A stretch of 64,000 nucleotides of DNA from Synechocystis sp. PCC 7509 (GTDB lineage Bacteria > Cyanobacteriota > Cyanobacteriia > Cyanobacteriales > Chroococcidiopsidaceae), in contig NZ_ALVU02000001.1 of assembly GCF_000332075.2 (NCBI RefSeq), positions 1,259,193 through 1,323,192 of the forward strand, given 5' to 3'. Within the stretch, counting starts at the first letter, position 1, and each line of letters starts with the position of its first letter. Made by a program: the position numbers and the translations under genes. The notes below the pieces were generated by a model. That model was not told where the DNA came from. It saw nothing but the letters and a program-made list of their open reading frames with translations, and did not search any database. This document shows, piece after piece, positions 17,664 to 26,763 of the stretch.

Positions 17664-18339
17664 TGGATTACTTTTATCATATTAGGTTCAAGCAATGGCT
17701 CGCTTAAGTTTTAACCTCGTTTACTACTCAAAATGTTTAACTAGACTGATTGCTTGCAACGAACCTAAAGCAACACGCTATGCTAGAAAATAACATAGTT
17801 CTTAAGACTTGCACAAATTTTTTTTGTGTCTTTTACCTTACTGCTTTAGTTATTAATTATGCTTGGCGACTATCTGGCATAAGGTAAAACAATTAATTAC
17901 GCTTGTTAAACTATTTTGGCAAATAGGGGATTATTTTATATTTTTTTTGCTGTTGCTTCAATATTAAAGTCGGTAAAATGAGGCTTTGACAGCACAACAA
18001 ATTACTTTTTCCAATTGCTTTTAATTTATTTACTCTCAATTAATGCTCTCCCAGGTAACTTACACTCAACTAATTTAGTTTGACTTTATAAAGTTGTTTT
18101 AGAAAAACTCACAAGAGCTTAACTTAGTCGTCATGAAAGTACCACCGTATAATTACGGTAGTTGACTAAAAAGCTTTGGTATTAAAAGCTATGATTTTAG
18201 AATTGAGCATGGATAAAGAAACTAAAAGTGCGATCGCCTATTCTAGTTTTGGATTTGTCCTTCATAAGGTTAAGCTGGATAATGGTAGCGATCGCTAACT
18301 GTTCATCAATATATGAGTTTTGGGTTATAGAAATCGTTA
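17664..18339. other. Long intergenic region, 676 bp, between divergent genes
   Basis: Separates the minus-strand polysaccharide block from the plus-strand TerC-like gene, so it should hold promoters in both directions. It contains a 10-bp inverted repeat, TTTTACCTTA at 17831-17840 and TAAGGTAAAA at 17880-17889, and a nested inverted repeat at 18124-18169. A short ATG-started frame of 35 codons (18191-18298) is present but has no family resemblance I recognise. No transposase, tRNA or integrase trace was seen. Confidence 0.5.
18124..18169 (+). promoter_or_regulatory. Nested inverted repeats upstream of TerC-like gene
   Basis: TTAGTC (18124-18129) pairs with GACTAA (18164-18169), and inside them ACCGTA (18144-18149) pairs with TACGGT (18154-18159) around a TAAT loop. 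This would fold as a two-stage hairpin in RNA or form a dyad operator in DNA, about 170 bases before the TerC-like start. It does not match the manganese (yybP-ykoY) riboswitch consensus as far as I can judge. Confidence 0.3.
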
Positions 18340-19062
18340 ATGTTTGACCAAATATTAAATTCTCCTTACCATGCAGGGATAGAAGCGGCTTTTGTTTTAA
18401 TTATCTTGTCGTTTTTAGAAGCGGTACTATCGGCGGATAATGCGATCGCTTTAGCGGCGCTGGCGCAAAGACTTGAAGATCCCAAGCTTCAAAGTCAAGC
18501 TCTCAATATTGGCTTGGTAGTTGCCTACGTGCTGCGAATTAGCTTGATTTTAACGGCAACTTGGGTAACAAAGTTTTGGCAATTTGAGTTGTTAGGCTCG
18601 GCTTACCTGTTATGGTTGGCGTGGCAATATTTTAGTTCGCCAAAGGACGAAGACGGAAACGAACATCACGCGCCGGGTTTTACGTCTTTATGGCAAGCCA
18701 TCCCAGTTATTGCCTTTACAGACTTGGCTTTTTCCTTAGATAGCGTTACTACAGCGATCGCAGTTTCTCAAGAAACTTGGCTAGTCTTAACGGGTGCAAC
18801 TATTGGGATTATTACTTTACGGTTTATGGCGGGCTTGTTTATCCGTTGGCTTGATGAATTTGAGCATTTAGAAGACGCTGGCTACATTACGGTGGCGTTA
18901 GTCGGCTTGCGATTGCTATTAAGAGTGTTTGACTCGGCTTTGATTCCGCCAGAGTGGGTAATGATCAGTGCGATCGCCCTGATTTTTACTTGGGGTTTCT
19001 CGAAGAAGACGGTGACATCTTCTCCGACTCCCGAACCAGAGAAAGACGCTATTTCTAAATAA
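18340..19062 (+). CDS. TerC/YkoY-family integral membrane protein
   Basis: A 240-residue membrane protein with about seven hydrophobic segments. The signature acidic motifs of the TerC family are present: FLEAVLSADNAIALAALA near residue 25 and AFTDLAFSLDSVTTAIAV near 125, with the aspartates thought to bind metal inside the membrane. Family members such as YkoY, YceF, Alx and plant TerC act in manganese or other metal export, or in thylakoid membrane assembly. A role in metal homeostasis is likely but unproven here. A bidirectional terminator follows immediately. Confidence 0.88.
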   Translation: MFDQILNSPYHAGIEAAFVLIILSFLEAVLSADNAIALAALAQRLEDPKLQSQALNIGLVVAYVLRISLILTATWVTKFWQFELLGSAYLLWLAWQYFSSPKDEDGNEHHAPGFTSLWQAIPVIAFTDLAFSLDSVTTAIAVSQETWLVLTGATIGIITLRFMAGLFIRWLDEFEHLEDAGYITVALVGLRLLLRVFDSALIPPEWVMISAIALIFTWGFSKKTVTSSPTPEPEKDAISK

Positions 19063-19070
19063 ATATAGTT

Positions 19071-19092
19071 AAAACCCGCCTAGGCGGGTTTT
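19071..19092. terminator. Bidirectional intrinsic terminator
   Basis: Perfect inverted repeat AAAACCCGCC, a TA centre, and GGCGGGTTTT. It is GC-rich in the stem with A and T tracts on the two sides, and it lies in the 32-base gap between the convergent TerC-like gene and ndk. It can stop transcription from both sides. Confidence 0.9.
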
Positions 19093-19094
19093 GT

Positions 19095-19544
19095 TTATTC
19101 TCGAATCCAAGCGCTTACCGTCGGTTGCCAATTAACTAATTCATCGTCTGTAAACCACAAAGCAATCTCACTATTGGCAGTTTCTACCGCATCAGAACCG
19201 TGAATTAGGTTGCGACCAATGTTTACTCCCAAATCTCCTCTAATTGTCCCTGGCTCGGCTGTTAGAGGGTTGGTAGCGCCAATCATTTTTCTGGCGGAAG
19301 CTACTACACCGTCACCTTCCCAAACCATAGCCACGATCGGAGCAGAGATAATAAATTCAACTAAACCGCTAAAAAACGGGCGATCGCGATGAATAGCATA
19401 ATGCTGTTCGGCTAATTCGCGACTTACTTTCATAAATTTTAAGCCAACTAGAGTAAAACCTTTGGCTTCAAAACGGCAAATAATCTCGCCCACCAATCCG
19501 CGTTGTACGCCATCAGGCTTAATGGCGATAAATGTCCTTTCCAA
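19095..19544 (-). CDS. ndk: Nucleoside diphosphate kinase
   Basis: Transfers the gamma phosphate between nucleoside triphosphates and diphosphates through a phosphohistidine. The N-terminus [20 protein letters not shown] and the active-site segment [15 protein letters not shown], with the catalytic His in NLIHGSD, are diagnostic. A TTG start at 19544 is chosen: GGAGAG lies seven bases upstream, and it yields 149 residues, the standard family length; an ATG 21 bases further upstream would place the ribosome site inside the gene. Convergent with the TerC-like gene. Confidence 0.96.
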   Translation of the reverse strand: MERTFIAIKPDGVQRGLVGEIICRFEAKGFTLVGLKFMKVSRELAEQHYAIHRDRPFFSGLVEFIISAPIVAMVWEGDGVVASARKMIGATNPLTAEPGTIRGDLGVNIGRNLIHGSDAVETANSEIALWFTDDELVNWQPTVSAWIRE

Positions 19545-19670
19545 AACTATCTCTCCAAAACTCAATTGCCTATCAGATTATCCTAGAAAGTCTCCCTCTT
19601 TACTTATATGCTCTTAACCCTGATGCGTTAAACTGGCTATTCGTCAGGTGATAATTGAGGTCAGCCAAAA

Positions 19671-21689
19671 ATGGGTGTTGAGTCAACCGCCACATCAGAA
19701 ATTGAGAAAAAAGCCACCACCGAAACCCCTGAAGATAAAGCAGGGAAGCTATCGGCGCAGCACAAAACATCTGTAGCAATTGTCAAACCAGAAACTCCGC
19801 ACTCGTGGAAGATTGAAGATAGCGAAGACCTTTATCGGATTGAAGGGTGGGGAGAGCCTTACTTTTCAATTAATGCGGTAGGTAATATCACCGTTTCCCC
19901 TAAAGGCGATCGCGGTGGGTCATTGGATCTGTTTGAATTGGTTAATGCTCTTAAGCAACGTAACTTAGGATTGCCGTTATTAATTCGCTTTTCCGATATT
20001 TTGGAAGATAGGATCGAGCGGTTGAATGCTTGCTTTGCTAAAGCGATCGCTAGATACAATTATCCGGGAGTTTATAAGGGAGTTTTTCCAGTTAAATGCA
20101 ACCAACAACGGCATTTGATTGAGGACTTGGTGCGTTTTGGCAAACCTCATCAATTTGGTTTGGAAGCTGGTTCAAAACCCGAACTAATGATTGCGTTGGC
20201 GCTGTTAGATACTCCCGGAGCGTTGTTAATTTGCAATGGTTACAAAGACCGAGAGTACATTGAAACGGCGATGTTGTCCCAAAGACTCGGACAAACGGCA
20301 ATTATTGTCCTAGAGCAAATAGAGGAAGTGGATTTAGTCATTGCTGCTAGTCGTCAGTTAGGAATTAAACCTATTTTGGGCATTCGGGCAAAGTTAAGCA
20401 CTCAAGGGGTGGGGCGCTGGGGTGGTTCTAGTGGAGACAGAGCCAAGTTTGGGTTAACTATCCCCGAAATTATCCAAGCTGTAGAGCAACTAAGCGCTGC
20501 TAACTTGCTAGATTCGTTGCAGTTGCTGCACTTTCATATTGGTTCGCAAATTTCTGCCATTAACGTCGTTAAAGATGCGATTCGTGAAGCCAGCCAAATT
20601 TATGTAGAATTGGCGACTTTGGGCGCAAACATGAAGTATCTGGATGTGGGTGGTGGCTTGGGGGTAGATTATGACGGTTCGCAAACCAATTTCTACGCTT
20701 CCAAAAACTACAATATGCAGAATTACGCTAACGATATTGTGGCGGAATTGAAAGATACTTGCGCCGAACGTCAATTGCCTGTACCTACACTTATTAGCGA
20801 AAGTGGGAGAGCGATCGCTTCTCACCAATCTGTGCTTATTTTTGACGTTTTAAGTACCTGCGATGTCCCTTCCGGACAACCAGAACCGCCTAAAGAAGGA
20901 GAACCGCCGATTATTTGGAATTTGTGGGAAACTTATCAATCGATCAATGTCGAAAACTTCCAAGAGACTTTTCACGATGTGACTCAATTCAAAGAAGAAG
21001 CTATTAGTCGGTTTAATCTGGGAATTTTGCGTCTGACGGAGAGAGCAAGAGTAGAGCGGATTTATTGGGCGTGTTGCGAGAAGATTTTGGCAATTACTCG
21101 CCAGCAAGACTATGTACCGGACGATTTGGAAGATTTGGAAAAAATCATGGCTTCCATTTATTACATTAATTTATCGGTTTTTCAGTCCGCGCCGGATTGT
21201 TGGGCGATAGATCAGCTTTTTCCGATTATGCCAATTCACCGTTTGGGAGAAGAACCTACTCAACGCGGCATTTTAGCTGATTTAACTTGCGATAGTGATG
21301 GCAAAATTGACCGTTTTATCGATCTAAGAGATGTGAAGTCAGTTCTAGAATTGCATTCCTTCCAGCGATCAGAACCTTATTATTTGGGAATGTTTCTTGG
21401 TGGCGCTTATCAGGAAATTATGGGCAATTTGCACAACCTGTTTGGCGATACTAATGCTGTACATATCCAATTGACTCCCAAAAGCTACGAAATTGAACAC
21501 GTAGTTAAGGGCGATACGATGACTGAAGTTGTTAGTTATGTTCAATACGATGCGGAAGATTTGATTGAAAGTATCCGCAAGCGTACCGAGCAAGCATTAC
21601 AAGAAAAGCGGATTACTCTTTTGGAAGCGCAAAGATTGCTGCAAACCTACGAACAATCTTTGAGTAGGTATACTTATTTGAGTAACTAA
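19671..21689 (+). CDS. speA: Biosynthetic arginine decarboxylase
   Basis: A 672-residue PLP enzyme of fold type III that converts arginine to agmatine, the first step of one polyamine route. The PLP lysine lies in KGVFPVKCNQQRHLIEDL near residue 142. Further family blocks are FGLEAGSKPELMIAL, KFGLTIPEII, LLHFHIGSQI, YLDVGGGLGVDYDG and ISESGRAIASH. Length agrees with the SpeA type (about 630-690) and not with the short constitutive form. It has a roughly 45-residue acidic N-terminal extension as in other cyanobacteria. Monocistronic by layout, ending at a perfect hairpin. Confidence 0.96.
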   Translation: MGVESTATSEIEKKATTETPEDKAGKLSAQHKTSVAIVKPETPHSWKIEDSEDLYRIEGWGEPYFSINAVGNITVSPKGDRGGSLDLFELVNALKQRNLGLPLLIRFSDILEDRIERLNACFAKAIARYNYPGVYKGVFPVKCNQQRHLIEDLVRFGKPHQFGLEAGSKPELMIALALLDTPGALLICNGYKDREYIETAMLSQRLGQTAIIVLEQIEEVDLVIAASRQLGIKPILGIRAKLSTQGVGRWGGSSGDRAKFGLTIPEIIQAVEQLSAANLLDSLQLLHFHIGSQISAINVVKDAIREASQIYVELATLGANMKYLDVGGGLGVDYDGSQTNFYASKNYNMQNYANDIVAELKDTCAERQLPVPTLISESGRAIASHQSVLIFDVLSTCDVPSGQPEPPKEGEPPIIWNLWETYQSINVENFQETFHDVTQFKEEAISRFNLGILRLTERARVERIYWACCEKILAITRQQDYVPDDLEDLEKIMASIYYINLSVFQSAPDCWAIDQLFPIMPIHRLGEEPTQRGILADLTCDSDGKIDRFIDLRDVKSVLELHSFQRSEPYYLGMFLGGAYQEIMGNLHNLFGDTNAVHIQLTPKSYEIEHVVKGDTMTEVVSYVQYDAEDLIESIRKRTEQALQEKRITLLEAQRLLQTYEQSLSRYTYLSN

Positions 21690-21699
21690 CTTTTAACTT

Positions 21700-21727
21700 T
21701 AGGAGACAGTATATATACTGTCTCCTA
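21700..21727. terminator. Perfect 28-bp palindrome between convergent genes
   Basis: TAGGAGACAGTATA at 21700-21713 is followed at once by its exact reverse complement TATACTGTCTCCTA (21714-21727). It lies in the 48-base gap between the convergent speA and sugar pyrophosphorylase genes. It has no long T tract on either side, so it may be a terminator, an RNA-stabilising hairpin, or both. Confidence 0.65.
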
Positions 21728-21737
21728 TTAGTAATTG

Positions 21738-22898
21738 CTAGTGACTATCTAATAAATCCGCGATCGCTTGGCGCTCCGATGGCGGCTCTGATGGCGGTGC
21801 TTGCCTAGTATCGGTAATTAACCAATCTAACGCCGCCGCTTGCACATCAATCGTTGCTCCAGTTTTGTCTACACAATAACGCCCAAATACTAGCTTATCT
21901 ACCAAACGTACCCCTGGGCCAAGACGGGCATATTCAAAAATTACGCTGTTTTCTACCGTAGCATCGCCACAAATCCAGCAATTGGGGCCAATCATCGTTG
22001 GCCCAACTATTTTAGCGCCATCTTCAATATGGGTCATGCCACCGATATAAACAGGGCCAGTAATATCTACTTTGTCCCAATTTACAGCCACATTTAACCC
22101 TGTATAAATGCCTTCTTTGACTTGATGTCCGGGAATTTTGACATTTTTTACCTTGCCCATCAGCACATCTTGAATTGCTTGCCAATAGTCGGGGACTTTG
22201 CCAATATCTACCCATTGGAAGTCCATCGAAATGCCATAAAAAGGTGCAGCTATTTCAACTAATTTGGGAAATAGTTGGCTGCCAATGTCGTATTCTTGAC
22301 CAGAAGGGATGTAGTTTAAAACTTCTGGTTCAAATATATAAATTCCTGTATTAATATTTGTACTTAAAGCTTCTTCTACTGATGGCTTTTCTTGGAAAGC
22401 TTTAATGCGTCCATCTTCGTCGGTTACAACTACGCCGTAGCTAGATACTTCTTCTTTTGGCACGGATTTCATTACCACCGTGGCGATCGCACCTTTGGCT
22501 TTATGCCATTTAACCGCCGCCGTTAAATCTAGGTCAATTAAAGCATCACCGCATAAAACTACAAAAGTATCGTCAAAAAACGGCGAGAAGTCCTGAATCC
22601 GGCGCATCCCTCCCGCCGAGCCAATCGCTTCACCCACAAGCTCCCCGTCTACAATTCTTCCTTCAAAAGAGTAGGCAATTTGTACCCCAAAATGTTGCCC
22701 GTCGCGGAAATAACTTTCAATTTCGTTGGCTAGGTGGCTAACATTGACCACAATTTGGTCAAAACCATGCTGGCGCAATAGTTCCAGTAAAAACTCCATC
22801 ACTGGCTTTTGCAGGATGGGAATCATTGGTTTAGGCATCGTATAAGTAATCGGGCGTATGCGAGTACCTTTACCAGCCGCTAAAATCATGGCTTTCAT
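21738..22898 (-). CDS. NDP-sugar pyrophosphorylase with hexapeptide C-terminus
   Basis: A 386-residue nucleotidyltransferase making an NDP-sugar from a sugar 1-phosphate and NTP. The catalytic signature MKAMILAAGKGTRIRPITYT and the lysine in MPKPMIPILQKPVMEF are at the N-terminus; VLCGDALIDLDL near 115 binds metal and nucleotide. Residues after about 260 form a left-handed beta helix (VYIGGMTHIEDGAKIVGPTM and following). Cyanobacterial relatives are annotated mannose-1-phosphate guanylyltransferase or glucose-1-phosphate uridylyl/thymidylyltransferase. Nucleotide and sugar are not certain. GDP-mannose supply for the gmd in this window is an attractive possibility, unproven. Confidence 0.88.
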   Translation of the reverse strand: MKAMILAAGKGTRIRPITYTMPKPMIPILQKPVMEFLLELLRQHGFDQIVVNVSHLANEIESYFRDGQHFGVQIAYSFEGRIVDGELVGEAIGSAGGMRRIQDFSPFFDDTFVVLCGDALIDLDLTAAVKWHKAKGAIATVVMKSVPKEEVSSYGVVVTDEDGRIKAFQEKPSVEEALSTNINTGIYIFEPEVLNYIPSGQEYDIGSQLFPKLVEIAAPFYGISMDFQWVDIGKVPDYWQAIQDVLMGKVKNVKIPGHQVKEGIYTGLNVAVNWDKVDITGPVYIGGMTHIEDGAKIVGPTMIGPNCWICGDATVENSVIFEYARLGPGVRLVDKLVFGRYCVDKTGATIDVQAAALDWLITDTRQAPPSEPPSERQAIADLLDSH

Positions 22899-23177
22899 AA
22901 AGTCTTACTCCTCCGTTAATGCCATTTTATTGTGGTTAGTTGAGAATTCCATCATCTGTCAATTTCCGCCTTAGATGGTGACTGAGAGCGCGATCGCGTC
23001 CTAGAAAAAATGCCAATTGTTCATAATCAGTATTTTTGGGAGGTTAGATAGTTTTACGCAATTATAGGAATCATCGCAATTACCCTGGGGTAGATAGATG
23101 TTTTTGCCTAAAATTAACGGAGTCTACTTAGTCACCTGTATATTAATCTACTCGGATTTTGAGCTTTTGCTAAAAAT

Positions 23178-24029
23178 TTACAGCGATCCTGGCTCTGGGC
23201 GATCGCCTACTGGTAAAGTTAAAGGACGAATTTTTAGTTCTTGATAAAATTCTTCTTGCTCCAACTCTACTTTGGATTGAGCAGATAGTAACAACAAAGC
23301 CCAAAATACACCAACGCGATCGCCCTTTGCCAAGGTTTCAAGATTGCTATGGTCAGGCAAATCTACCTTTGTTGATGGCATTAAGGAGCTAGTTTCTTGA
23401 TGCCACAAATATACAAGTTGGTCTAAATTTAACCAATTTTGCCCCTGGGAATGCTGAGAGTAATTCGTCAAAAATTGGTCTAACTTTCCTGCTACTTCTG
23501 TCAAATTTTCTTGATGGGCAAGTTCTAACGTTGCGCGCGTAATTTGAGCGCGGGAAGCTAGACGCGAAGGGCGGCGACGATGGGGGGGAACAGGATGTTG
23601 CTCTCTATGGCTGTTTTGAGCCGCCATTAACTGCAACTGAGCGATTAATTCAATCAGAGTGACGGCGCGTTTTTGGGGCGGGAGTGCGGCGCTACGGCGG
23701 CGGATGTGTCCATCGTATTGCCCTCTAGATTTGCCTAGGGTCGTTTCCGCAAAAGCCAATAACTCCTCATCTTCGACGATTGGGTTCAATTCTAAAGCGC
23801 TGAGGGTGTTGGCTTTAAATAGCACTAGCATTGACGCTGATAAAAAAGCTTGTCCTGACTGGGACAAGTCCGTTTCATAAGCTGTGGGCATTGTTTCTTG
23901 GTTAGCCAAGAGTTTAATTAAATAGCGATCAATAACTTCAATTACCTGCACGTCCCAAGGATCGATCTCGCCTTTTTGGGCAAGCTCAATTAAAAGGGCA
24001 ATACTTGCAAACAGTTGATCGGTATTCAT
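23178..24029 (-). CDS. scpA: Segregation and condensation protein A
   Basis: A 283-residue kleisin subunit of the SMC-ScpAB condensin, which compacts and separates the chromosome. The N-terminus includes IALLIELAQKGEIDPWDVQVIEVIDRYL, split over residues 10-40, the typical SMC-binding region of ScpA, and FLSASMLVLFKANTLSAL follows near 62. The C-terminus has the winged-helix segment RVGVFWALLLLSAQSKVELEQEEFYQEL (residues 238-265). The central part is basic and less conserved, as in cyanobacteria. It is upstream of, and on the same strand as, the sugar pyrophosphorylase, separated by 279 bases. Confidence 0.9.
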   Translation of the reverse strand: MNTDQLFASIALLIELAQKGEIDPWDVQVIEVIDRYLIKLLANQETMPTAYETDLSQSGQAFLSASMLVLFKANTLSALELNPIVEDEELLAFAETTLGKSRGQYDGHIRRRSAALPPQKRAVTLIELIAQLQLMAAQNSHREQHPVPPHRRRPSRLASRAQITRATLELAHQENLTEVAGKLDQFLTNYSQHSQGQNWLNLDQLVYLWHQETSSLMPSTKVDLPDHSNLETLAKGDRVGVFWALLLLSAQSKVELEQEEFYQELKIRPLTLPVGDRPEPGSL

Positions 24030-24111
24030 AAATAGGGATGTTTGGTATAAGTGCGATCGCCCTCAATAAGTTTGAGCAATTAGCTTTTAGTTATAAAACA
24101 TTTTGTGTCAA

Positions 24112-25203
24112 TTAGTTATTGCTGTGGGGCGAATCCTCTCCAAGCGTCACGGTAGAGATAACGTCATTAGTTTGCTGGGCGCGAATAGCGTCAATTGTGC
24201 CTTTAATTGTGCCAGCAATTGGCACGGCAACAAGCGCTCCCAAAAATCCAGCTATTTCTGCTCCCATCAATAAAGCGACAAAAATCCAGATAGGATTAAG
24301 CCCGGTAAAATTGCCCAGGAGTCTAGGAGCGAGAATATTATCTTTAATTTGTTGCACGGCGATCGCAAATAATGCCGTTTGCACAGCTAACCACCAATTT
24401 TGAACTAAAACCAAAAGCGTAACTAAGCTAATTCCTAAAGTTGCGCCAATAAATGGAATCAACTCCGCCGAGCCAATTAGTAGCGCAAATAGTAAAGCAA
24501 AAGGTAGCCTCAAAGCTAGAAAGATCGGCGTTAAAACCACAAACATAAATAAGCCCAGCATTAACTGCGTAACAAAAAAATTATGGAAGTTTAGCTGTAA
24601 AGAAGCATTGAAAGCCGAGCCAAAGGGAGAAGGTAGTAACTCAATTAATCCTCTCCAGACGACTTTGCCGTACAACAGCATATAAAAAGCTAGTACCACC
24701 ACAAACACAGTGTCAACTAGCCCGGATAGCGTTCCTAAAGCCAAGCCAAAAGCTTCTCCTGCTAATACTTGTACTTGGCTCTCTACGCGGGCGGTAATCC
24801 GATTGCTAAAGCCCGTCAGATCCAAGGGTAAGCGCCTAGCTCTAGCCCATTTGTCCAACCATGCCAAATTATCTTGACTCCTCTCTAACCAAGCGGGAAT
24901 GCCTTGTAATAGTTCTTGCAACTGCTCAAAAATTAACGGCACAAGTGTGAAAGCAAAAATCACTAACAGCGATAGGCTAACAAGCAAAACAATAATCACC
25001 GCTTGAGTGCGACTGATGCCTACCCTTTCAAAAAATTTGACTGGGTAATTTAATAAAAAAGCTAGAATTGCCGCAACGATCAATACTGTAAACAAATGGT
25101 CGAAGTAACTAACCGCCTGGGATATTACCCAAACATTTATTGCCACAACTGGAGCGCCCAAACCAATAATAATTAAGCGTTGAAAAGAGGCTAAACGGCG
25201 CAT
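24112..25203 (-). CDS. AI-2E family transporter (PerM/YdiK-like)
   Basis: A 363-residue membrane protein with about eight hydrophobic segments in the arrangement of the AI-2E/PerM family: paired helices at the N-terminus, a soluble stretch near residues 85-145, then a dense membrane region. The family signature GLNPIWIFVALLMGAEIAGFLGALVAVPIAG spans about residues 303-333, preceded by IKDNILAPRLLG. Members export diverse small molecules or ions; autoinducer transport is shown for few. Its substrate here is unknown. The gene is divergent from pdxH with a 46-base gap that must hold both starts. Confidence 0.88.
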   Translation of the reverse strand: MRRLASFQRLIIIGLGAPVVAINVWVISQAVSYFDHLFTVLIVAAILAFLLNYPVKFFERVGISRTQAVIIVLLVSLSLLVIFAFTLVPLIFEQLQELLQGIPAWLERSQDNLAWLDKWARARRLPLDLTGFSNRITARVESQVQVLAGEAFGLALGTLSGLVDTVFVVVLAFYMLLYGKVVWRGLIELLPSPFGSAFNASLQLNFHNFFVTQLMLGLFMFVVLTPIFLALRLPFALLFALLIGSAELIPFIGATLGISLVTLLVLVQNWWLAVQTALFAIAVQQIKDNILAPRLLGNFTGLNPIWIFVALLMGAEIAGFLGALVAVPIAGTIKGTIDAIRAQQTNDVISTVTLGEDSPHSNN

Positions 25204-25249
25204 TTCAAGTAACCTATACTATGGAGACTCCCATTTCAAGCATTCTCAG

Positions 25250-25894
25250 ATGGACATTAGCGTAGCCAATCTTCGCCAAGATTACACGAAAGATGGATTA
25301 AGGGAAATAGATTTAGATCCCGATCCTGTTAAGCAATTTAAAACATGGTTTGACCAAGCCTTAGCCGCCCAGTTGCCCGAACCAAATGCTATGACCCTTG
25401 CTACAGCAACAATTGATGGCAAACCGTCAGCGCGGATGGTGTTGCTTAAAGACTTTAGCGATCGCGGTTTTGTCTTTTATACTAATTATCTCAGCCACAA
25501 AGGGCAGGAATTAACAACTAATCCTCAAGCTGCTTTAGTTTTTTGGTGGGCGCAGTTAGAGCGCCAAGTCCGCATTGAGGGGAAAGTTGAACTTGTTTCC
25601 CCCCCTGAATCTGATGAGTATTTCCACCAACGCCCAATTAATAGTCAATTAGGCGCTTGGGTATCAAATCAAAGTCAAATAGTCAATAGTCGCGAGGTTT
25701 TGGAACAACGTCAAGCCCAGTTAAAAGCTCAATACGAACAGCAAATTGTTCCTCGTCCCCAGCATTGGGGAGGTTTTCGGGTTGTACCTACCGCTCTTGA
25801 GTTTTGGCAAGGAAGACCTAGCCGCCTGCACGATCGCTTGCTGTATCGCCGCCTTGAAAATAATAGCTGGTCAATTGAGCGTTTAGCTCCTTAG
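25250..25894 (+). CDS. pdxH: Pyridoxamine 5'-phosphate oxidase
   Basis: FMN-dependent oxidase that makes pyridoxal 5'-phosphate from pyridoxine or pyridoxamine phosphate. It has 214 residues, the normal length. Family blocks are DPVKQFKTWFDQALAAQLPE near residue 24, RMVLLKDFSDRGFVFYTNY for FMN binding, NPQAALVFWWAQLERQVRIE, and the C-terminal substrate site HWGGFRVVPTALEFWQGRPS followed by RLHDRLLYRR. It is complete and shows no missing key residue. Only five bases separate its stop from the convergent DUF3153 gene. Confidence 0.96.
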   Translation: MDISVANLRQDYTKDGLREIDLDPDPVKQFKTWFDQALAAQLPEPNAMTLATATIDGKPSARMVLLKDFSDRGFVFYTNYLSHKGQELTTNPQAALVFWWAQLERQVRIEGKVELVSPPESDEYFHQRPINSQLGAWVSNQSQIVNSREVLEQRQAQLKAQYEQQIVPRPQHWGGFRVVPTALEFWQGRPSRLHDRLLYRRLENNSWSIERLAP

Positions 25895-25898
25895 CAAA

Positions 25899-26699
25899 TT
25901 ACTGATTTTGAGGGGTTGGAGCTAAAAAGGTTTGGGGATCGGGCATAAAACTATACCTCAAGAAAATTCCCAAAGCGACAAATAGACAAATAAATACTGT
26001 ACCGATGCCTAAAAAGTCCGGCATCCAAAAAACTACTTCTATATGGTTCAATTGCCCAGGTTGTAGTTTCCACAACATTTGTTGTCCGTAAGTTTGTGGA
26101 GGAATAGAGTTTGCTGATTTTTCGATGCTTCGACCCCCCCAAGGAGTATTTAGACTAAATTCTAAATCAAACACCGCACCTGGACTAACTAAAACATTAC
26201 CGTTATTGGCAATTAAAGAAAGACTCCGCAAATCTAAGTCATAAGTCAGGACTTGGCGTGATAGTAGCAATAGGTTGTTTTGAGCTACTTCTAGCTTAGA
26301 ATCAATTTTTGGTAGTTCTTCGCTTGTTTTAGTTGAGTTTTGTGGCTCTACGGGATTAAAAAACTGATTAAATTTTGTCTCTAAATCCGCGCCATTATTA
26401 AAGGGAATTGTCACAGTGATTTCTTCGGAGGAAAGGCGCTTAACTTTGCCTTCTAGGCGTTTGGTACGCTGTTCTATGCTATTTAGCCATTGAGTCGCCG
26501 AGTCGCCGCTAAAACTTGTTAGGCGCTCTCCTAGCTTAATATGCTGGACGATTTCGCCGTGATTGGGACGGTCAAAGTTTACGCCTACGTCATATTTTAC
26601 GCAGCCAGACAGGAAAAGTGAGGCTAGGATCATTATCCAAGCTATGCGGCTGCGTTTAATCCCACTGCTAATTTTTCTAGTCAAAAATTTACTGTTCAT
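25899..26699 (-). CDS. DUF3153 lipoprotein-like protein
   Basis: A 266-residue protein with a basic N-terminus, a hydrophobic stretch and a lipobox LFLSGC near residue 30, so it is likely lipidated and exported. The start of the mature part, VKYDVGVNFDRPNHGEIVQH, is characteristic of the cyanobacterial DUF3153 family. A C-terminal membrane helix (about residues 228-250) would give a second anchor. Function is not known. No functional partner can be deduced from the neighbouring pdxH and TPR gene; the latter lies 64 bases upstream on the same strand. Confidence 0.8.
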   Translation of the reverse strand: MNSKFLTRKISSGIKRSRIAWIMILASLFLSGCVKYDVGVNFDRPNHGEIVQHIKLGERLTSFSGDSATQWLNSIEQRTKRLEGKVKRLSSEEITVTIPFNNGADLETKFNQFFNPVEPQNSTKTSEELPKIDSKLEVAQNNLLLLSRQVLTYDLDLRSLSLIANNGNVLVSPGAVFDLEFSLNTPWGGRSIEKSANSIPPQTYGQQMLWKLQPGQLNHIEVVFWMPDFLGIGTVFICLFVALGIFLRYSFMPDPQTFLAPTPQNQ

Positions 26700-26763
26700 T
26701 TTTAACGAGCTAATAAATCAAATTGTTACCATCGTAAGCTTTACAAGGAGACTTAGCGCTAAT

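Noticed and set aside
18191-18298. 35-codon ATG frame upstream of the TerC-like gene
   Set aside because: No ribosome site and no resemblance to known small proteins; chance ORF is more likely, noted only within the intergenic entry.
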